A stretch of DNA of 64,000 bases, taken from positions 62,001 through 126,000 of the forward strand of contig NZ_RHHQ01000006.1 of NCBI RefSeq assembly GCF_003710825.1, read 5' to 3'. The notes under the pieces are model-generated. The model was not told where the DNA came from, made no database searches, and was given only the letters and a program-made list of their open reading frames with translations. This document shows positions 26,161 through 35,580 of this stretch, in pieces. This DNA is from Brevibacillus fluminis (lineage in GTDB: Bacteria > Bacillota > Bacilli > Brevibacillales > Brevibacillaceae). The first letter of the stretch is position 1, and every line of letters starts with the position of its first letter. The translations under genes were made by a program, and so were the position numbers.

Positions 26161-26940
26161 ATGACGCGCAACAAGGTGGAAATCTGTGGAGTAGACACAT
26201 CGAAGCTACCCGTCTTGACCAACAAGGAAATGCGAGAGCTGTTTGAACGGCTGCAGGGTGGGGAGCATGCTGCACGCGAAAAGCTGGTGAATGGTAACCT
26301 CAGATTGGTGTTGAGCGTAATCCAGCGCTTTAACAATCGCGGCGAGTATGTGGACGACCTGTTTCAGGTAGGGTGCATCGGTCTCATGAAAGCGATTGAT
26401 AACTTTGATCTTGGACAAAACGTCAAGTTTTCTACCTACGCCGTGCCGATGATTATCGGGGAAATCCGGCGTTATCTGCGCGACAACAACCCGATTCGCG
26501 TCTCTCGCTCTTTGCGTGACATCGCCTACAAGGCGCTGCAGGTTCGCGATCAATTGACCAACCGGCATTCGCGTGAACCCACCATCACAGAAATATCCTC
26601 CCAGCTGAACGTGGCCAAGGAAGACGTGGTGTTTGCACTCGATGCGATCCAAGACCCGGTCTCTTTGTTCGAGCCGATCTATCAGGACGGCGGAGATCCG
26701 ATCTATGTGATGGATCAGATCAGCGATGAAAAGAACAAAGACACTACATGGGTGGAAGAAATCGCACTGCGCGAAGGCATGCAGCGACTCGGCGACAGGG
26801 AGAAAATGATCATCTCCATGCGTTTTTACGAAGGCAAAACCCAAATGGAGGTCGCTGAAGAAATCGGCATCTCCCAGGCCCAAGTCTCCCGCCTCGAAAA
26901 AGCGGCGATCGCCCACATGCAAAAACACGTCCAAACCTAA
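26161..26940 (+). CDS. sigG: RNA polymerase sigma-G, forespore specific
   Basis: A sigma factor of 259 residues for late forespore transcription. It begins with the family start TRNKVEICGVDTSKLPVL, contains core-binding region 2 (NLRLVLSVIQRFNNRGEYVDDLFQVGCIGL) and region 4 (KTQMEVAEEIGISQAQVSRLEK). The anti-sigma factor SpoIIAB binds the N-terminal part. ATG 26161 follows GAGGAGGGG. It has its own forespore-type promoter and a terminator after it, so it can be expressed apart from spoIIGA-sigE. Confidence 0.96.
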   Translation: MTRNKVEICGVDTSKLPVLTNKEMRELFERLQGGEHAAREKLVNGNLRLVLSVIQRFNNRGEYVDDLFQVGCIGLMKAIDNFDLGQNVKFSTYAVPMIIGEIRRYLRDNNPIRVSRSLRDIAYKALQVRDQLTNRHSREPTITEISSQLNVAKEDVVFALDAIQDPVSLFEPIYQDGGDPIYVMDQISDEKNKDTTWVEEIALREGMQRLGDREKMIISMRFYEGKTQMEVAEEIGISQAQVSRLEKAAIAHMQKHVQT

Positions 26941-26953
26941 AACGTGATCATTC

Positions 26954-26986
26954 GAAGCTTTCTTGATGAGAGGAAGCTTCTTTTTT
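26954..26986 (+). terminator. Terminator after sigG
   Basis: GAAGCTT (26954-26960) and AAGCTTC (26974-26980) pair around a 13-nt loop, followed by TTTTTT. Confidence 0.75.
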
Positions 26987-27305
26987 ATTGATGGGAGATT
27001 ATTTGAGTTGAGGGATAAAGGACAGGAATGAAACAGTTGCTAGGGATTTGCAAAAAAAGCGGAGCGAAAGCTTTGGCCATGCCCACCAGGCGCAGGCGAA
27101 AAAATGAAAACGTCTTTCGCGCCACATATCATCTGTGAGATACACCCGCCGCGCAGCGTGTGGCTTTGGGGCGCTGTTTCCATTTTTTCGCTTGCGCCGT
27201 ACACCCCGACCCCCATCAGGCATGGTCACCGCTTTCGAGGAGCTTTTTCTGCAAATCCTCTCACCTCCCCCGAAGCCATCCTATACAGTTTTTCTCACAA
27301 TCCCG
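26987..27305. other. Gene-poor intergenic stretch between sigG and ymxH
   Basis: About 320 bp without a convincing gene. Short open frames exist on both strands (for example 27135-27377 plus and 26999-27229 minus), but they lack ribosome-binding sites and have arginine/proline-rich, unprotein-like translations. The stretch is C-rich on the plus strand from about 27200. No known RNA family was recognised. Confidence 0.4.
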
Positions 27306-27333
27306 GACATATTTCCACCCCCCGTCATTATAT
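27306..27333 (+). promoter_or_regulatory. Candidate sigma-E promoter of ymxH
   Basis: GACATATT (27306-27313), 12 nt, CATTATAT (27326-27333). The -35 agrees well with the sigma-E element (KCATATT); the -10 matches CATACAMT at five of eight places. The gene it would serve belongs to a sporulation protein family. Confidence 0.4.
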
Positions 27334-27370
27334 TAATAAAAGTAAGGGCAGAAAGTGCAGGTGACATGGA

Positions 27371-27649
27371 ATGGTGAAAATCTCTGACTTTCAAACCAAA
27401 GAGGTCGTCAATATTTTGGACGGAAAACGCCTTGGACAGATCGCAGATTTGGAAATCGACTTACGTCAAGGGCGAATAGAGGCGATTGTCGTACCGGGGC
27501 CAGGCAAGTTTCTCGGCTTTTTCTCGTCAGGAAACGATTATGTGATCCCATGGCGAAATATTGTCAAGATTGGGAAGGATGTCGTGCTAGTCAGGGTCGA
27601 AGAGCCGATACGGTTGGATTCACGACAGTCTTCATCGGGGGACGAATGA
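27371..27649 (+). CDS. ymxH: Sporulation protein, YlmC/YmxH family (PRC-barrel)
   Basis: A small protein of 92 residues made of one PRC-barrel domain (MVKISDFQTKEVVNILDGKRLGQIADLEIDL is its first half, residues 1-31). The YlmC/YmxH family is restricted to endospore formers and lies next to sigG in Bacillus; its molecular function is not known. ATG 27371 with AGGTGA about 6 nt upstream. A 27-nt hairpin without a T-run lies between it and pgeF (27663-27689). A sigma-E-like promoter is seen upstream. Confidence 0.85.
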   Translation: MVKISDFQTKEVVNILDGKRLGQIADLEIDLRQGRIEAIVVPGPGKFLGFFSSGNDYVIPWRNIVKIGKDVVLVRVEEPIRLDSRQSSSGDE

Positions 27650-27769
27650 AGAACGTACAGCGCAGGGGAGGCCGAATTGGTCTCCCCTGAAGAATGTCCT
27701 ATTGCGAAAAGCAAACAATACCCGTTAAGATGGTAGGAGTATCCTTAGACTAGGTAGGAGGAGAGTAGT

Positions 27770-28585
27770 GTGGATTCTTTCCGATTGGCGCCAGAGTCGC
27801 ATAGCCTGCAGCTAGCGCCGTGGGAAGCACGATTTCCCTCGCTGCAAGCTGGTTTTACCATGCGGACAGGCGGCAGCAGCAAAGAGCCGTTTGGATCGTT
27901 TAACATGGGCCTTCACGTTGGGGACGATCCCCAAGCTGTCATTTCGAATCGGCAAACACTCTGCGACGAACTAGGTTTTTCATTCGCAAGGTTTAGCTGT
28001 GCCGAACAAATTCACGGCAACAAAGTCATGCGCATAACGGCAGCCGAAGCGGGAGCAGGGCGTGAAACGTTTGAAGAGTCGATAGCCAAAACGGACGGAA
28101 TATATACCGATGAAAAAGGGATTTTGCTTACTTCCTTCTATGCGGATTGCGTGCCTCTTTATTTCATCGATCCGGCGAGCCTCGCCATCGGACTGGCACA
28201 TGCTGGTTGGCGGGGAACGGTAGGCCGCATTTCCGAGGAAATGATTCGTGCGTTTGCGCGCGATTTCGGTAGCAAGCCAGAAGAGATTTTGACCGCGATC
28301 GGTCCGTCGATTGGCGGCTGCTGCTACGAGGTGGACGATTTTGTCATCGATCAGGTCAAGCAGTCGAGCAATCGTTGGCAGACTTGCGTAACAAAAACGG
28401 GGCAAGGAAAGTATATGCTTGATCTGAAATTGCTCAATCAATTGATCATGGAAGAAGCAGGCATACGGCCAGAACATATTTTGCGTACGGATTGGTGCAC
28501 AAGCTGCCGACCGGATTTGTTTTTCTCCTATCGGAAAGAGGCGGGAAAAACCGGACGGATGGCTTCTTACATCGGCTGGGCATAA
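27770..28585 (+). CDS. pgeF: Purine nucleoside phosphorylase / polyphenol oxidase family protein (YlmD)
   Basis: A cytoplasmic zinc-containing protein of 271 residues of the YfiH/LACC1 family. Signature segments: EQIHGNKV (metal-ligand His), YADCVPLYF (Cys) and HAGWRGTVG (His), the three zinc ligands, all present. Members act on purine nucleosides and, in Escherichia coli, are reported to correct peptidoglycan editing errors. Start is GTG 27770 behind TAGGAGGAGA. It is the first of a tight run pgeF-ylmE-sepF-ylmG-ylmH that accompanies the division cluster in Firmicutes. Confidence 0.92.
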   Translation: MDSFRLAPESHSLQLAPWEARFPSLQAGFTMRTGGSSKEPFGSFNMGLHVGDDPQAVISNRQTLCDELGFSFARFSCAEQIHGNKVMRITAAEAGAGRETFEESIAKTDGIYTDEKGILLTSFYADCVPLYFIDPASLAIGLAHAGWRGTVGRISEEMIRAFARDFGSKPEEILTAIGPSIGGCCYEVDDFVIDQVKQSSNRWQTCVTKTGQGKYMLDLKLLNQLIMEEAGIRPEHILRTDWCTSCRPDLFFSYRKEAGKTGRMASYIGWA

Positions 28586-28606
28586 GTAGAAAGGGGATTT
28601 TGGAAA

Positions 28607-29314
28607 GTGTCGGAACGATTTGTATCGCGTGAAGTAGTTCAAAAGCGATTGGCGGAGTTGGAACCGCGCATCTTAGCGGCATGTGAGCGTGCGGGACGCA
28701 AGCGGGAAGAGGTAAACATTATTGCGGTAACAAAATATATCGAAGTCCCGGCAATCGGCGAGGTGCTGGCTGCAGGGCTCACGCACATTGGGGAAAATCG
28801 CGTGCAGGACGGGTTGCCGAAATACGAGGCATACGGGGAAACGGGCACATGGCATTTCATTGGCCATCTACAGACGAACAAAGTCAAAGATGTGATCGGT
28901 AAATTTGACCTGTTTCACTCCCTCGACCGTTTGTCGCTTGCTGAGGAACTGAATCGACGGGCAGAAGCGCTCGGCATCACAGCACAATGTTTTCTTCAGA
29001 TCAATGTATCTGGCGAGGAGACAAAATTTGGACTGGATCCCAAGGATGTCTTGGCTTTTGTACAAGAAACCAGTAATATGAAACATATAAGAATTATGGG
29101 TTTAATGACTATGGCACCATTTGTCGAAAATGCTGAGGAAGTGCGTCCGGTTTTCCGCGGACTTCGGGAATGGCGTGATCGGTTGTTGTCGCTGGGCATT
29201 GACAATTTGACACCGAACGAGCTGTCGATGGGGATGTCTAACGATTTTGAGGTGGCGATCGAGGAAGGCGCAACCTATATTCGGGTGGGTTCTGTACTGG
29301 TGAGCCCAGAATAA
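28607..29314 (+). CDS. ylmE: PLP-binding homeostasis protein YggS/YlmE
   Basis: A pyridoxal-phosphate-binding TIM-barrel protein of 235 residues without known catalysis, involved in vitamin B6 and amino-acid homeostasis (PROSC family). The PLP lysine is in AVTKYIEV (K43), and the conserved GENRVQD, WHFIGHLQTNK and ELSMGMSNDFEVAIEEGATYIRVG segments are all present. GTG 28607, 21 bp after pgeF. Standard position before sepF. Confidence 0.94.
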   Translation: MSERFVSREVVQKRLAELEPRILAACERAGRKREEVNIIAVTKYIEVPAIGEVLAAGLTHIGENRVQDGLPKYEAYGETGTWHFIGHLQTNKVKDVIGKFDLFHSLDRLSLAEELNRRAEALGITAQCFLQINVSGEETKFGLDPKDVLAFVQETSNMKHIRIMGLMTMAPFVENAEEVRPVFRGLREWRDRLLSLGIDNLTPNELSMGMSNDFEVAIEEGATYIRVGSVLVSPE

Positions 29315-29347
29315 TCTTTGGAAGCAGAAGACGAAAGGAGGGTACAT

Positions 29348-29779
29348 ATGGGGGTCATGAACAGGATCATGAATTTCCTGGGGCTAGAAAACGAGGAAGT
29401 TGTCGAAGAAATCGTCGAAGAGCAGCATCAGGAAGAAGAGATTGCCCCAAAGCGCAACACCATGAATAACACGGCGAGGACGAATAATGTCGTCAGCATT
29501 CATTCGGCCCGCGAAAAGGAAGCGATTCGTTTGATGCTGTTTGAACCGCGCAGTTATGGTGATGCGCAAGATATCGCCGACAACCTGCGTTACCGCCGTC
29601 CGGTCGTCATGAATTTGCAACGAGTTGAGAAGGACCAAGCGAAACGAATTGTCGATTTCATCAGCGGCACGGTGTATGCGCTGAACGGAGATATTCAAAA
29701 AGTGGGCGACCATATCTTCGTCTGCACGCCAGACCATGTCGATATTCAAGGAAACATTTCGGGCATCATTGAAGAGTAG
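29348..29779 (+). CDS. sepF: Cell division protein SepF
   Basis: A protein of 143 residues that binds FtsZ and membranes and helps form a smooth division septum, overlapping in role with FtsA. N-terminal amphipathic membrane helix ([13 protein letters not shown]), an acidic linker ([16 protein letters not shown]), and the SepF fold (about 60-143; [21 protein letters not shown]). ATG 29348 is chosen, as AAAGGAGGG lies just upstream; the frame is open further up but into the ylmE end region. Confidence 0.94.
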   Translation: MGVMNRIMNFLGLENEEVVEEIVEEQHQEEEIAPKRNTMNNTARTNNVVSIHSAREKEAIRLMLFEPRSYGDAQDIADNLRYRRPVVMNLQRVEKDQAKRIVDFISGTVYALNGDIQKVGDHIFVCTPDHVDIQGNISGIIEE

Positions 29780-29806
29780 GTATCATTACGCAATCGAGGT
29801 GAATCC

Positions 29807-30070
29807 ATGGTTTATTTGTGGACGGTCATTGATTTTTTATTTAGTGTTTATCAGTTTATGGTAATCGCTTATGTACTGATGTCATGGGTTCCTCAAATGA
29901 GAGATACAGCAATCGGACAACTGTTGGAACGGCTGGTCGAACCATATTTGTCGCCATTTCGGCGCTTTATCCCGACGCTCGGTTTCATTGACATTTCGCC
30001 AATCGTGGCGTTGATTGCGTTATCGCTCGCAAAAGACGGCCTGAGAGCGCTTATTTTGATGGTGATCTAG
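29807..30070 (+). CDS. ylmG: YggT family membrane protein YlmG
   Basis: A small membrane protein of 87 residues with two hydrophobic segments (about 5-25 and 62-85) flanking the conserved SWVPQMRDTAIGQLLERLVEPYLSPFRRFIP. Function unclear; the family is linked to division and to chloroplast nucleoid partition. One base separates its stop from ylmH. Confidence 0.9.
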   Translation: MVYLWTVIDFLFSVYQFMVIAYVLMSWVPQMRDTAIGQLLERLVEPYLSPFRRFIPTLGFIDISPIVALIALSLAKDGLRALILMVI

Positions 30071-30071
30071 G

Positions 30072-30842
30072 ATGAGTATGTACGATCATTATCGAAAAGA
30101 GGAATTGCCTTTTGTAGAACGGGCGCTGGAGATGCTGAAGCAAGCAGAGCGGAAGCAGACCCTGCGCCTGACTGATTTTATGGACCCGCGTCAGCTTGTG
30201 ATCATGCAGAGCTTGACGACACATGCTGACGTAAAGGTGACGGCTAGCGGCGGCTATGAAGGTGCGGAGCGTGTCAGGGCCGTCATCCATCCGCCTTATA
30301 TGGTGGCGGAAGAGGAAGACTACCAGCTGACATTGGCAGAGATCAGCGGGGACCAGCGCTTCCTTAAGCTTGCGCACAAAGATGTGATGGGCGCTCTTTT
30401 GCATATCGGGATGAAACGGGAAAAGTTCGGGGACATTTTGCTAGATGAGCGCGGCTGTCAGGTGATCGTGGCAAGAGAGGTATTTTCCTTTATCCAATTG
30501 CAGCTTACACAGGTTCATCGTTTGCCTGTCGAATGCACTGAGATTCCGTGGACTTCGCTGCGTATACCGGAAAAGCGCCGTGTCGAAAAACACGTAACAC
30601 TGCCATCCCTGCGGCTTGATGCGGTGATCGGCGAGGTGCACAATTTATCGAGGACGAAGGCGCTCGTACCAATTCGTGCAGGCAAAGTGAAGGTCAATTG
30701 GAAGGTAACGGAAGATCCGTCGCATCATGTGGGAACGGGTGATGTCATCTCGGTCGGTGGATTCGGGCGGTTTGAGATCATCGAAACAGGCGGTCCGACA
30801 AAAAGCGGACGTACCCGCATGATAGTCGGAATCTACGCATAG
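30072..30842 (+). CDS. ylmH: S4-domain RNA-binding protein YlmH
   Basis: A protein of 256 residues with a C-terminal S4 RNA-binding domain (about 180-240: LPSLRLDAVIGEVHNLSRTKALVPIRAGKVKVNWK). YlmH proteins have been linked to rescue of stalled ribosomes and are constant members of the sepF-divIVA block. Start ATG 30072 is joined to ylmG. A gap of 102 bp follows before divIVA. Confidence 0.92.
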   Translation: MSMYDHYRKEELPFVERALEMLKQAERKQTLRLTDFMDPRQLVIMQSLTTHADVKVTASGGYEGAERVRAVIHPPYMVAEEEDYQLTLAEISGDQRFLKLAHKDVMGALLHIGMKREKFGDILLDERGCQVIVAREVFSFIQLQLTQVHRLPVECTEIPWTSLRIPEKRRVEKHVTLPSLRLDAVIGEVHNLSRTKALVPIRAGKVKVNWKVTEDPSHHVGTGDVISVGGFGRFEIIETGGPTKSGRTRMIVGIYA

Positions 30843-30944
30843 TATTGCAAGTAGGGATTGCATAATTTTGCAAATTCAGCAGGAAATAAGTGAAGCGTGT
30901 CGAAATGACTAAATAACGATTTCTGGGGAAAATGGGGTGTTTGC

Positions 30945-31430
30945 GTGCCGTTAACGCCATTAGACATACACAATAAGGAATTCAGCACAGGTTTTCGCGG
31001 TTACAATGTGGACGAAGTAAATGAATTTCTTGATCAGGTCATCAAAGATATGGAACTTTTGATCAAGGAGAAAAAAGAGCTCGAAGACCGCACTGCCATG
31101 CTGAATGAGCGCATCGAACACTATAAAAGTCTAGAGGAGAACTTGAGCAAATCGATTTTGATTGCCCAAGAAACTGCTGAGGACGTAAAGTCCAATGCGC
31201 GAAAAGAAGCACAGCTGATTTTGAAGGAAGCAGAAAAGAACGCTGATCGCATTGTGAACGAAGCGCTGGCTAAATCGCGCAAAGTAGCAATCGAGATCGA
31301 AGAGCTGAAAAAACGCGCATCTGTCTACCGGATGCGGTTCCGTACGCTGCTTGAAGCACAGCTGGAAATGCTGGAGAACGGTGATTGGGAAGACCTCGAA
31401 CGCGAGAAATCAGAGGTTTTGGTTGAATAG
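30945..31430 (+). CDS. divIVA: Cell division initiation protein DivIVA
   Basis: A coiled-coil protein of 161 residues that binds negatively curved membrane at poles and septa and recruits MinJ and other factors. N-terminal membrane-binding domain (residues 1-57) with PLDIHNKEFSTGFRGYNVDEVNEFLDQ, followed by two long heptad regions (about 30-70 and 70-145). GTG 30945; the ribosome-binding site is weak (GGGGTG). The upstream gap has the inverted repeat TTGCA-6nt-TGCAA at 30859-30874 but no clear promoter. Confidence 0.95.
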   Translation: MPLTPLDIHNKEFSTGFRGYNVDEVNEFLDQVIKDMELLIKEKKELEDRTAMLNERIEHYKSLEENLSKSILIAQETAEDVKSNARKEAQLILKEAEKNADRIVNEALAKSRKVAIEIEELKKRASVYRMRFRTLLEAQLEMLENGDWEDLEREKSEVLVE

Positions 31431-31434
31431 AGCA

Positions 31435-31464
31435 TTGACGAAATGGCTAGACTGGAGCTATAAT
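31435..31464 (+). promoter_or_regulatory. Sigma-A promoter of ileS
   Basis: TTGACG (31435-31440), 18 nt, TATAAT (31459-31464). It begins 4 bp after the divIVA stop and the transcript would run straight into the T-box leader. Confidence 0.8.
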
Positions 31465-31494
31465 TTCTTTTAACTTTTCGTACTTTTATAGACC

Positions 31495-31750
31495 ATGACG
31501 ATGAACGGGATAAGTAGAGAAGCGAGCAGCTGTCAAGAGAGTCGGGGCCTGGTGAAAACCCGATCAGCGCACTTGTCGAATATCACCCGGGAGTTCTAGG
31601 CTGAAGGCTCTGCTCGAGCTTGTAGGCGGGCGGTTCATTCCCGTTACGAATGATGGAGTGTTCCTGTTGCGGTTTTACCTGCAACGGGTTCAGTAGGGTG
31701 GTACCACGGGAGTCTGTCTCGTCCCTAGAGGGATGAGCAGGCTTTTTTTG
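31495..31750 (+). ncRNA. T-box riboswitch, isoleucine
   Basis: A T-box leader that senses uncharged tRNA-Ile. The T-box core AGGGTGGTACCACG is exact at 31695-31708. Its variable base is T, which pairs with the A discriminator expected of tRNA-Ile. The stem I region starts near GAACGGGATAAGTAGAG (31504 on). The likely specifier codon is ATC at 31582-31584 (in GAATATCACC). The terminator is GTCTGTCTCGTCCC (31712-31725) with GGGATGAGCAGGC (31730-31742) and T-run to 31749, one bulged base. The gene is 79 bp downstream. Confidence 0.93.
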
Positions 31751-31828
31751 TATTCAAAAAAGAGTGGTTCCTCCAAAAGACGCTTTACTTAGCGTACATA
31801 CGAATCAAACAAGTAGGAGTGAAGGGTA

Positions 31829-34615
31829 ATGGATTACAGTAAAACACTGAATTTGCCAAAAACCGATTTTCCAATGCGTGGGAATTTGCCAGCGCGTGAG
31901 CCACAAATGCAAGAGTTGTGGAATGAACGGGACATTTATGCGAAAGTGCAAGAGCGGACGAAAGGTCGTCCCACTTTTATCCTGCATGATGGCCCTCCGT
32001 ATGCAAACGGCGACATCCATATTGGACATGCGCTGAACAAAATCTTGAAAGATATCATTGTTCGCTACAAATCGATGGCCGGTTTCGATGCGCCGTATGT
32101 ACCGGGTTGGGATACTCACGGTTTGCCAATCGAGCAAGCGATCATCAATGCGCAAAAGCTGGATCGCCGCAACATCGAGGTCAATGACTTCCGTGCGCGC
32201 TGCGAAGCGTATGCGTGGGGTTACATCGAAAAGCAACGGGAGCAATTCAAACGTCTGGGCGTGCGCGGAGACTGGGAAAATCCGTATGTAACGCTTTTGC
32301 CTGAGTATGAAGCGCGCCAAATCAAGGTTTTCGGTGAAATGGCGAAAAAAGGCTACATTTACAAAGGGCTGCGCTGTGTATATTGGTCACCTTCCTCGGA
32401 AACAGCGCTTGCAGATGCAGAGATTGAATACAAGGACAAGCGTTCCGCATCGATCTATGTCAGCTTCCAAGTGAAAGATGGAAAAGACAAGCTGTCGAAC
32501 GATACCGGCGTGATTATTTGGACGACCACGCCTTGGACACTTCCAGCCAACTTGGCAATTTCGCTCCATCCGGAAATCGAATATGTAACTGTCAAGGCGG
32601 GAGAGCGCAAATTCTTGCTGGCGCAAGGCTTGCTTGAAGCAGTGACCAAAGAAATCGGCTGGGAAACCGTCGAGGTGCTGGAAAGCTTCAAGGGCAGTGA
32701 ACTTGAAGGCGTCGTGACCCAGCATCCGTTCTACGATCGCGAATCGCCGCTTATTTTGGGTGAGCATGTCACGCTTGATGCTGGTACGGGCTGCGTCCAC
32801 ACAGCTCCAGGACACGGGGAAGACGACTTTGCCGTCGGTATGAAGTACGGCATCGGCGTATTATGCCCGGTGGACCATGAAGGTAAGCTGACCGCAGAGG
32901 CACCTGGCTTTGAAGGGATTTTCTATGAAGATGCCAACAAGCTGATTACAGAAAAGCTGCAGGAAAAAGGGGCATTGTTGAAGCTCGGCTTCATCACGCA
33001 CTCCTATCCGCATGACTGGCGCACGAAAAAACCGGTAATATACCGGGCAACCGAGCAGTGGTTCGCATCGATCGACGGTTTCCGTGACCAACTGCTGGCC
33101 GCAATCAAAGACGTCAAATGGATTCCGCATTGGGGCGAAACGCGCCTCGCGAACATGGTTGCCGACCGTGGTGACTGGTGTATTTCGCGTCAACGCGTAT
33201 GGGGCGTGCCGATTCCAATTTTCTACTGCAAATCGTGTAATGAGCCGGTCATCAACGATACGACGATCAACCATATCGCCGACCTGTTCCGCAAAGAAGG
33301 TTCCAAAGCCTGGTTTGCCAAAGATGCGAATGAACTGGTACCTCCTGGCCTTGCGTGCGAGAAATGCGGCTGCACGGATTTCCGTAAAGAGACAGACATC
33401 ATGGATGTATGGTTTGACTCTGGCTCCAGCCATGAAGCTGTGCTTGCCGAGCGCGACGATCTCGTAACGCCTGCAGACCTGTATCTGGAAGGTTCGGACC
33501 AATATCGCGGCTGGTTCAACTCCTCGTTGACAACCTCTGTTGCGATCCATGGCCGCGCACCTTACAAAGGCGTACTGAGCCACGGCTTTACGTTGGATGG
33601 AGAAGGACGAAAAATGTCCAAGTCGCTCGGAAACACAATCATTCCACAAAATGTCGTCGATAAGCTCGGCGCAGACATTTTGCGCTTGTGGGTAGCGTCT
33701 GTGGATTATCAGGCGGACCAACGTATTTCTGATGCGATCCTGAATCAGATCGCGGAAGTGTACCGCAAGCTGCGCAACACGTTCCGCTTCCTGCTCGGCA
33801 ATCTGGATGGCTACGATCATCAGCGTGATCAAGTGCCATATGAGCAGTTGAGCGAACTTGACCGCTACGTGCTTGCTCGCGGCGCCGAAGTGGTAAAACG
33901 CGTGCGCAAAGCGTATGACGATTATCAGTTCCATACTGTATTCCACACGGTTCACAACTTCTGCACCATCGATCTATCGGCATTTTATCTGGATATTTGC
34001 AAAGACAGACTCTATGTGGAAGCGCCAAACAGTGCGAAGCGCCGTGCGTCCCAAACTGTCGCTTATGAATGCTTGATGAATTTGGTACGTCTCGTAGCGC
34101 CGATCATTCCGCATACCGCTGATGAAGTATGGAGCTTCATTCCTGGCGCAGAATCGTCCAGCGTGCAGCTGACCGATATGCCAGAGGCGAATGTACAGCA
34201 TCTTTCCTTCAGCAAAGAGCTTGCTGCCAAATGGGATGCGTTCCTGTCTGTCCGCGATGAAGTGTTGAAAGCGATGGAAGAAGCGCGCCGCAACAAAGTA
34301 TTCGGTAACTCTGTTGATGCCAAACTGGTGCTTTATCCAGCAACCGAAGAAGTGGCGAATGTGCTCGCTTCCATGGAGGATCTGGCCGATCTCTTCATCG
34401 TTGCTCATGTAGATGTTGAGGCTGTAGGTGCTGCTCCTGCTGCAGAAGCGACGAAGCTGGAAGGAATTTCCGTGCTTGTGTCGGCTGCTGAAGGTGTGAA
34501 GTGCGAACGCTGCCGTGTCGTGAAAACGGATGTAGGCGTGAAAGAAAGCCATCCGCAGCTTTGCGTACGCTGCGCGGATATCGTAGATGAGCATTATGCA
34601 CATGTAGCTGAATAA
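31829..34615 (+). CDS. ileS: Isoleucyl-tRNA synthetase
   Basis: A class I synthetase of 928 residues. HIGH is exact at residues 64-67 (GDIHIGHAL) and KMSKS at 595-599 ([11 protein letters not shown]). The CP1 editing domain (about 200-390) includes [11 protein letters not shown] and [13 protein letters not shown]-terminal zinc finger C-x2-C ... C-x2-C is visible in the last 35 residues (CERCRVV, CVRCAD). This is the short eubacterial form, the type usually sensitive to mupirocin (family knowledge). ATG 31829, controlled by the T-box upstream. Follows divIVA as in B. subtilis. Confidence 0.97.
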   Translation: MDYSKTLNLPKTDFPMRGNLPAREPQMQELWNERDIYAKVQERTKGRPTFILHDGPPYANGDIHIGHALNKILKDIIVRYKSMAGFDAPYVPGWDTHGLPIEQAIINAQKLDRRNIEVNDFRARCEAYAWGYIEKQREQFKRLGVRGDWENPYVTLLPEYEARQIKVFGEMAKKGYIYKGLRCVYWSPSSETALADAEIEYKDKRSASIYVSFQVKDGKDKLSNDTGVIIWTTTPWTLPANLAISLHPEIEYVTVKAGERKFLLAQGLLEAVTKEIGWETVEVLESFKGSELEGVVTQHPFYDRESPLILGEHVTLDAGTGCVHTAPGHGEDDFAVGMKYGIGVLCPVDHEGKLTAEAPGFEGIFYEDANKLITEKLQEKGALLKLGFITHSYPHDWRTKKPVIYRATEQWFASIDGFRDQLLAAIKDVKWIPHWGETRLANMVADRGDWCISRQRVWGVPIPIFYCKSCNEPVINDTTINHIADLFRKEGSKAWFAKDANELVPPGLACEKCGCTDFRKETDIMDVWFDSGSSHEAVLAERDDLVTPADLYLEGSDQYRGWFNSSLTTSVAIHGRAPYKGVLSHGFTLDGEGRKMSKSLGNTIIPQNVVDKLGADILRLWVASVDYQADQRISDAILNQIAEVYRKLRNTFRFLLGNLDGYDHQRDQVPYEQLSELDRYVLARGAEVVKRVRKAYDDYQFHTVFHTVHNFCTIDLSAFYLDICKDRLYVEAPNSAKRRASQTVAYECLMNLVRLVAPIIPHTADEVWSFIPGAESSSVQLTDMPEANVQHLSFSKELAAKWDAFLSVRDEVLKAMEEARRNKVFGNSVDAKLVLYPATEEVANVLASMEDLADLFIVAHVDVEAVGAAPAAEATKLEGISVLVSAAEGVKCERCRVVKTDVGVKESHPQLCVRCADIVDEHYAHVAE

Positions 34616-34628
34616 TAAAATACGAAGC

Positions 34629-34670
34629 AAAAGCCCCGAGCTCCGATTACAAAGGAGCCCGGGGCTTTTT
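34629..34670 (+). terminator. Terminator after ileS
   Basis: AAAGCCCC-GA-GCTCC pairs with GGAGC-CC-GGGGCTTT with a two-base internal mismatch and a loop at about 34645-34653; TTTTT follows. Confidence 0.88.
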
Positions 34671-34812
34671 GGTGCGGCGTTTGATTCTGTTTCGATTCGT
34701 GGAGGTTGCTTCCATTCCTGACGGGCTTTCCCGTTTTTTTGCCCGCCGAATGAGACATACTACACGAAACAACTGCACATCGAAAACGAGCAAAACGAAG
34801 GATGGTGCAATC

Positions 34813-35580
34813 GTGGATCAAACTTTCCTGAATCAATGCAAAGAACAATTGCTGGCACAGCGGCAAGACTTAGAAGCCAGGCTGAAAGAGAACTCCCATT
34901 ATGACCTGGAGGAATCGATGAAGGGCTCGATTGAAGAGCTGTCGATGTACGATAACCATCCAGCAGATATCGGAAGTGAGATGTTCGAACGCGAGAAGGA
35001 TATCGCGCTATACAGTTTGGATCGGGAGACGCTAAAAGAGATCGACACCGCTTTGGAACGTATGGAACAAGGCACATACGGAATCTGCACGGTGTGCAAT
35101 CAGCCGATCCCGCAAGAACGCCTAGAGGCATTGCCGCAGGCAATGACGTGCAAAGAGCATGCGCCATCCCCGTTCGTGGACACATCGCGCCCGATTGAAG
35201 AGGAATTTTTAAAGCCGCCGTTTGGCCGGACCTCTTTGGATGAAAAAGAAGGGCAAAACGGTTTTGATGGCGAGGATGCTTGGCAAATTGTTGAATCCTG
35301 GGGCACATCAAGCACCGCTTTTTCGTTCAATGACAACGATCGAACCGATTACGGCCAAATGTACATTGAATCGGACGAAGAAGAGGGCTTTGTCGAGCCG
35401 GTAGAAGAAATCGGTTATACGGACATGTATGGTAATGTCGGTCCGGATTCCGTCCATTTTATGCGCAGCGGAATGTATGACGAGTATATGCGCAACAAGG
35501 AAGGAAAAGGGAACTACTTAGATTACGACGATTATGAGGATGAGAGGGCCGAGAATGAAGGACGAACAGACTTGCTGTAG
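34813..35580 (+). CDS. yteA: DksA/TraR-type zinc-finger protein, YteA family
   Basis: A protein of 255 residues. N-terminal helical hairpin (about 5-85) followed by a TraR/DksA-like zinc finger with C92-x2-C95 (GICTVCNQPI) and the second half ALPQAMTCKEH, where one cysteine of the usual CxxC pair appears replaced (C-x-x-H). The C-terminal 110 residues are acidic and tyrosine-rich, ending in DEDERAENEG-type sequence. The YteA family is known from spore formers and called sporulation-related; function not established. GTG 34813 is chosen since GAAGGATGGTG lies 6 nt upstream; the frame is open to 34669 but covers terminator-like sequence. Its last 26 bases overlap the next gene. Confidence 0.8.
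   Translation: MDQTFLNQCKEQLLAQRQDLEARLKENSHYDLEESMKGSIEELSMYDNHPADIGSEMFEREKDIALYSLDRETLKEIDTALERMEQGTYGICTVCNQPIPQERLEALPQAMTCKEHAPSPFVDTSRPIEEEFLKPPFGRTSLDEKEGQNGFDGEDAWQIVESWGTSSTAFSFNDNDRTDYGQMYIESDEEEGFVEPVEEIGYTDMYGNVGPDSVHFMRSGMYDEYMRNKEGKGNYLDYDDYEDERAENEGRTDLL

Noticed and set aside
27104..27377. Two overlapping plus-strand frames of 80-86 codons before ymxH
   Set aside because: No ribosome-binding site, proline/arginine-rich translations unlike proteins, and they run into the ymxH start region.
27663..27689. 11-bp hairpin between ymxH and pgeF as a terminator
   Set aside because: A good stem (CAGGGGAGGCC/GGTCTCCCCTG with one wobble) but no T-run; could be an mRNA-stabilising structure.
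34764..34772. CATACTA before yteA as a sigma-G -10
   Set aside because: No matching -35 at 17-18 bp upstream, so it is probably chance.
34669..34812. 48-codon N-terminal extension of the YteA-like protein
   Set aside because: It begins inside the ileS terminator, and the family start with a ribosome-binding site is at 34813.
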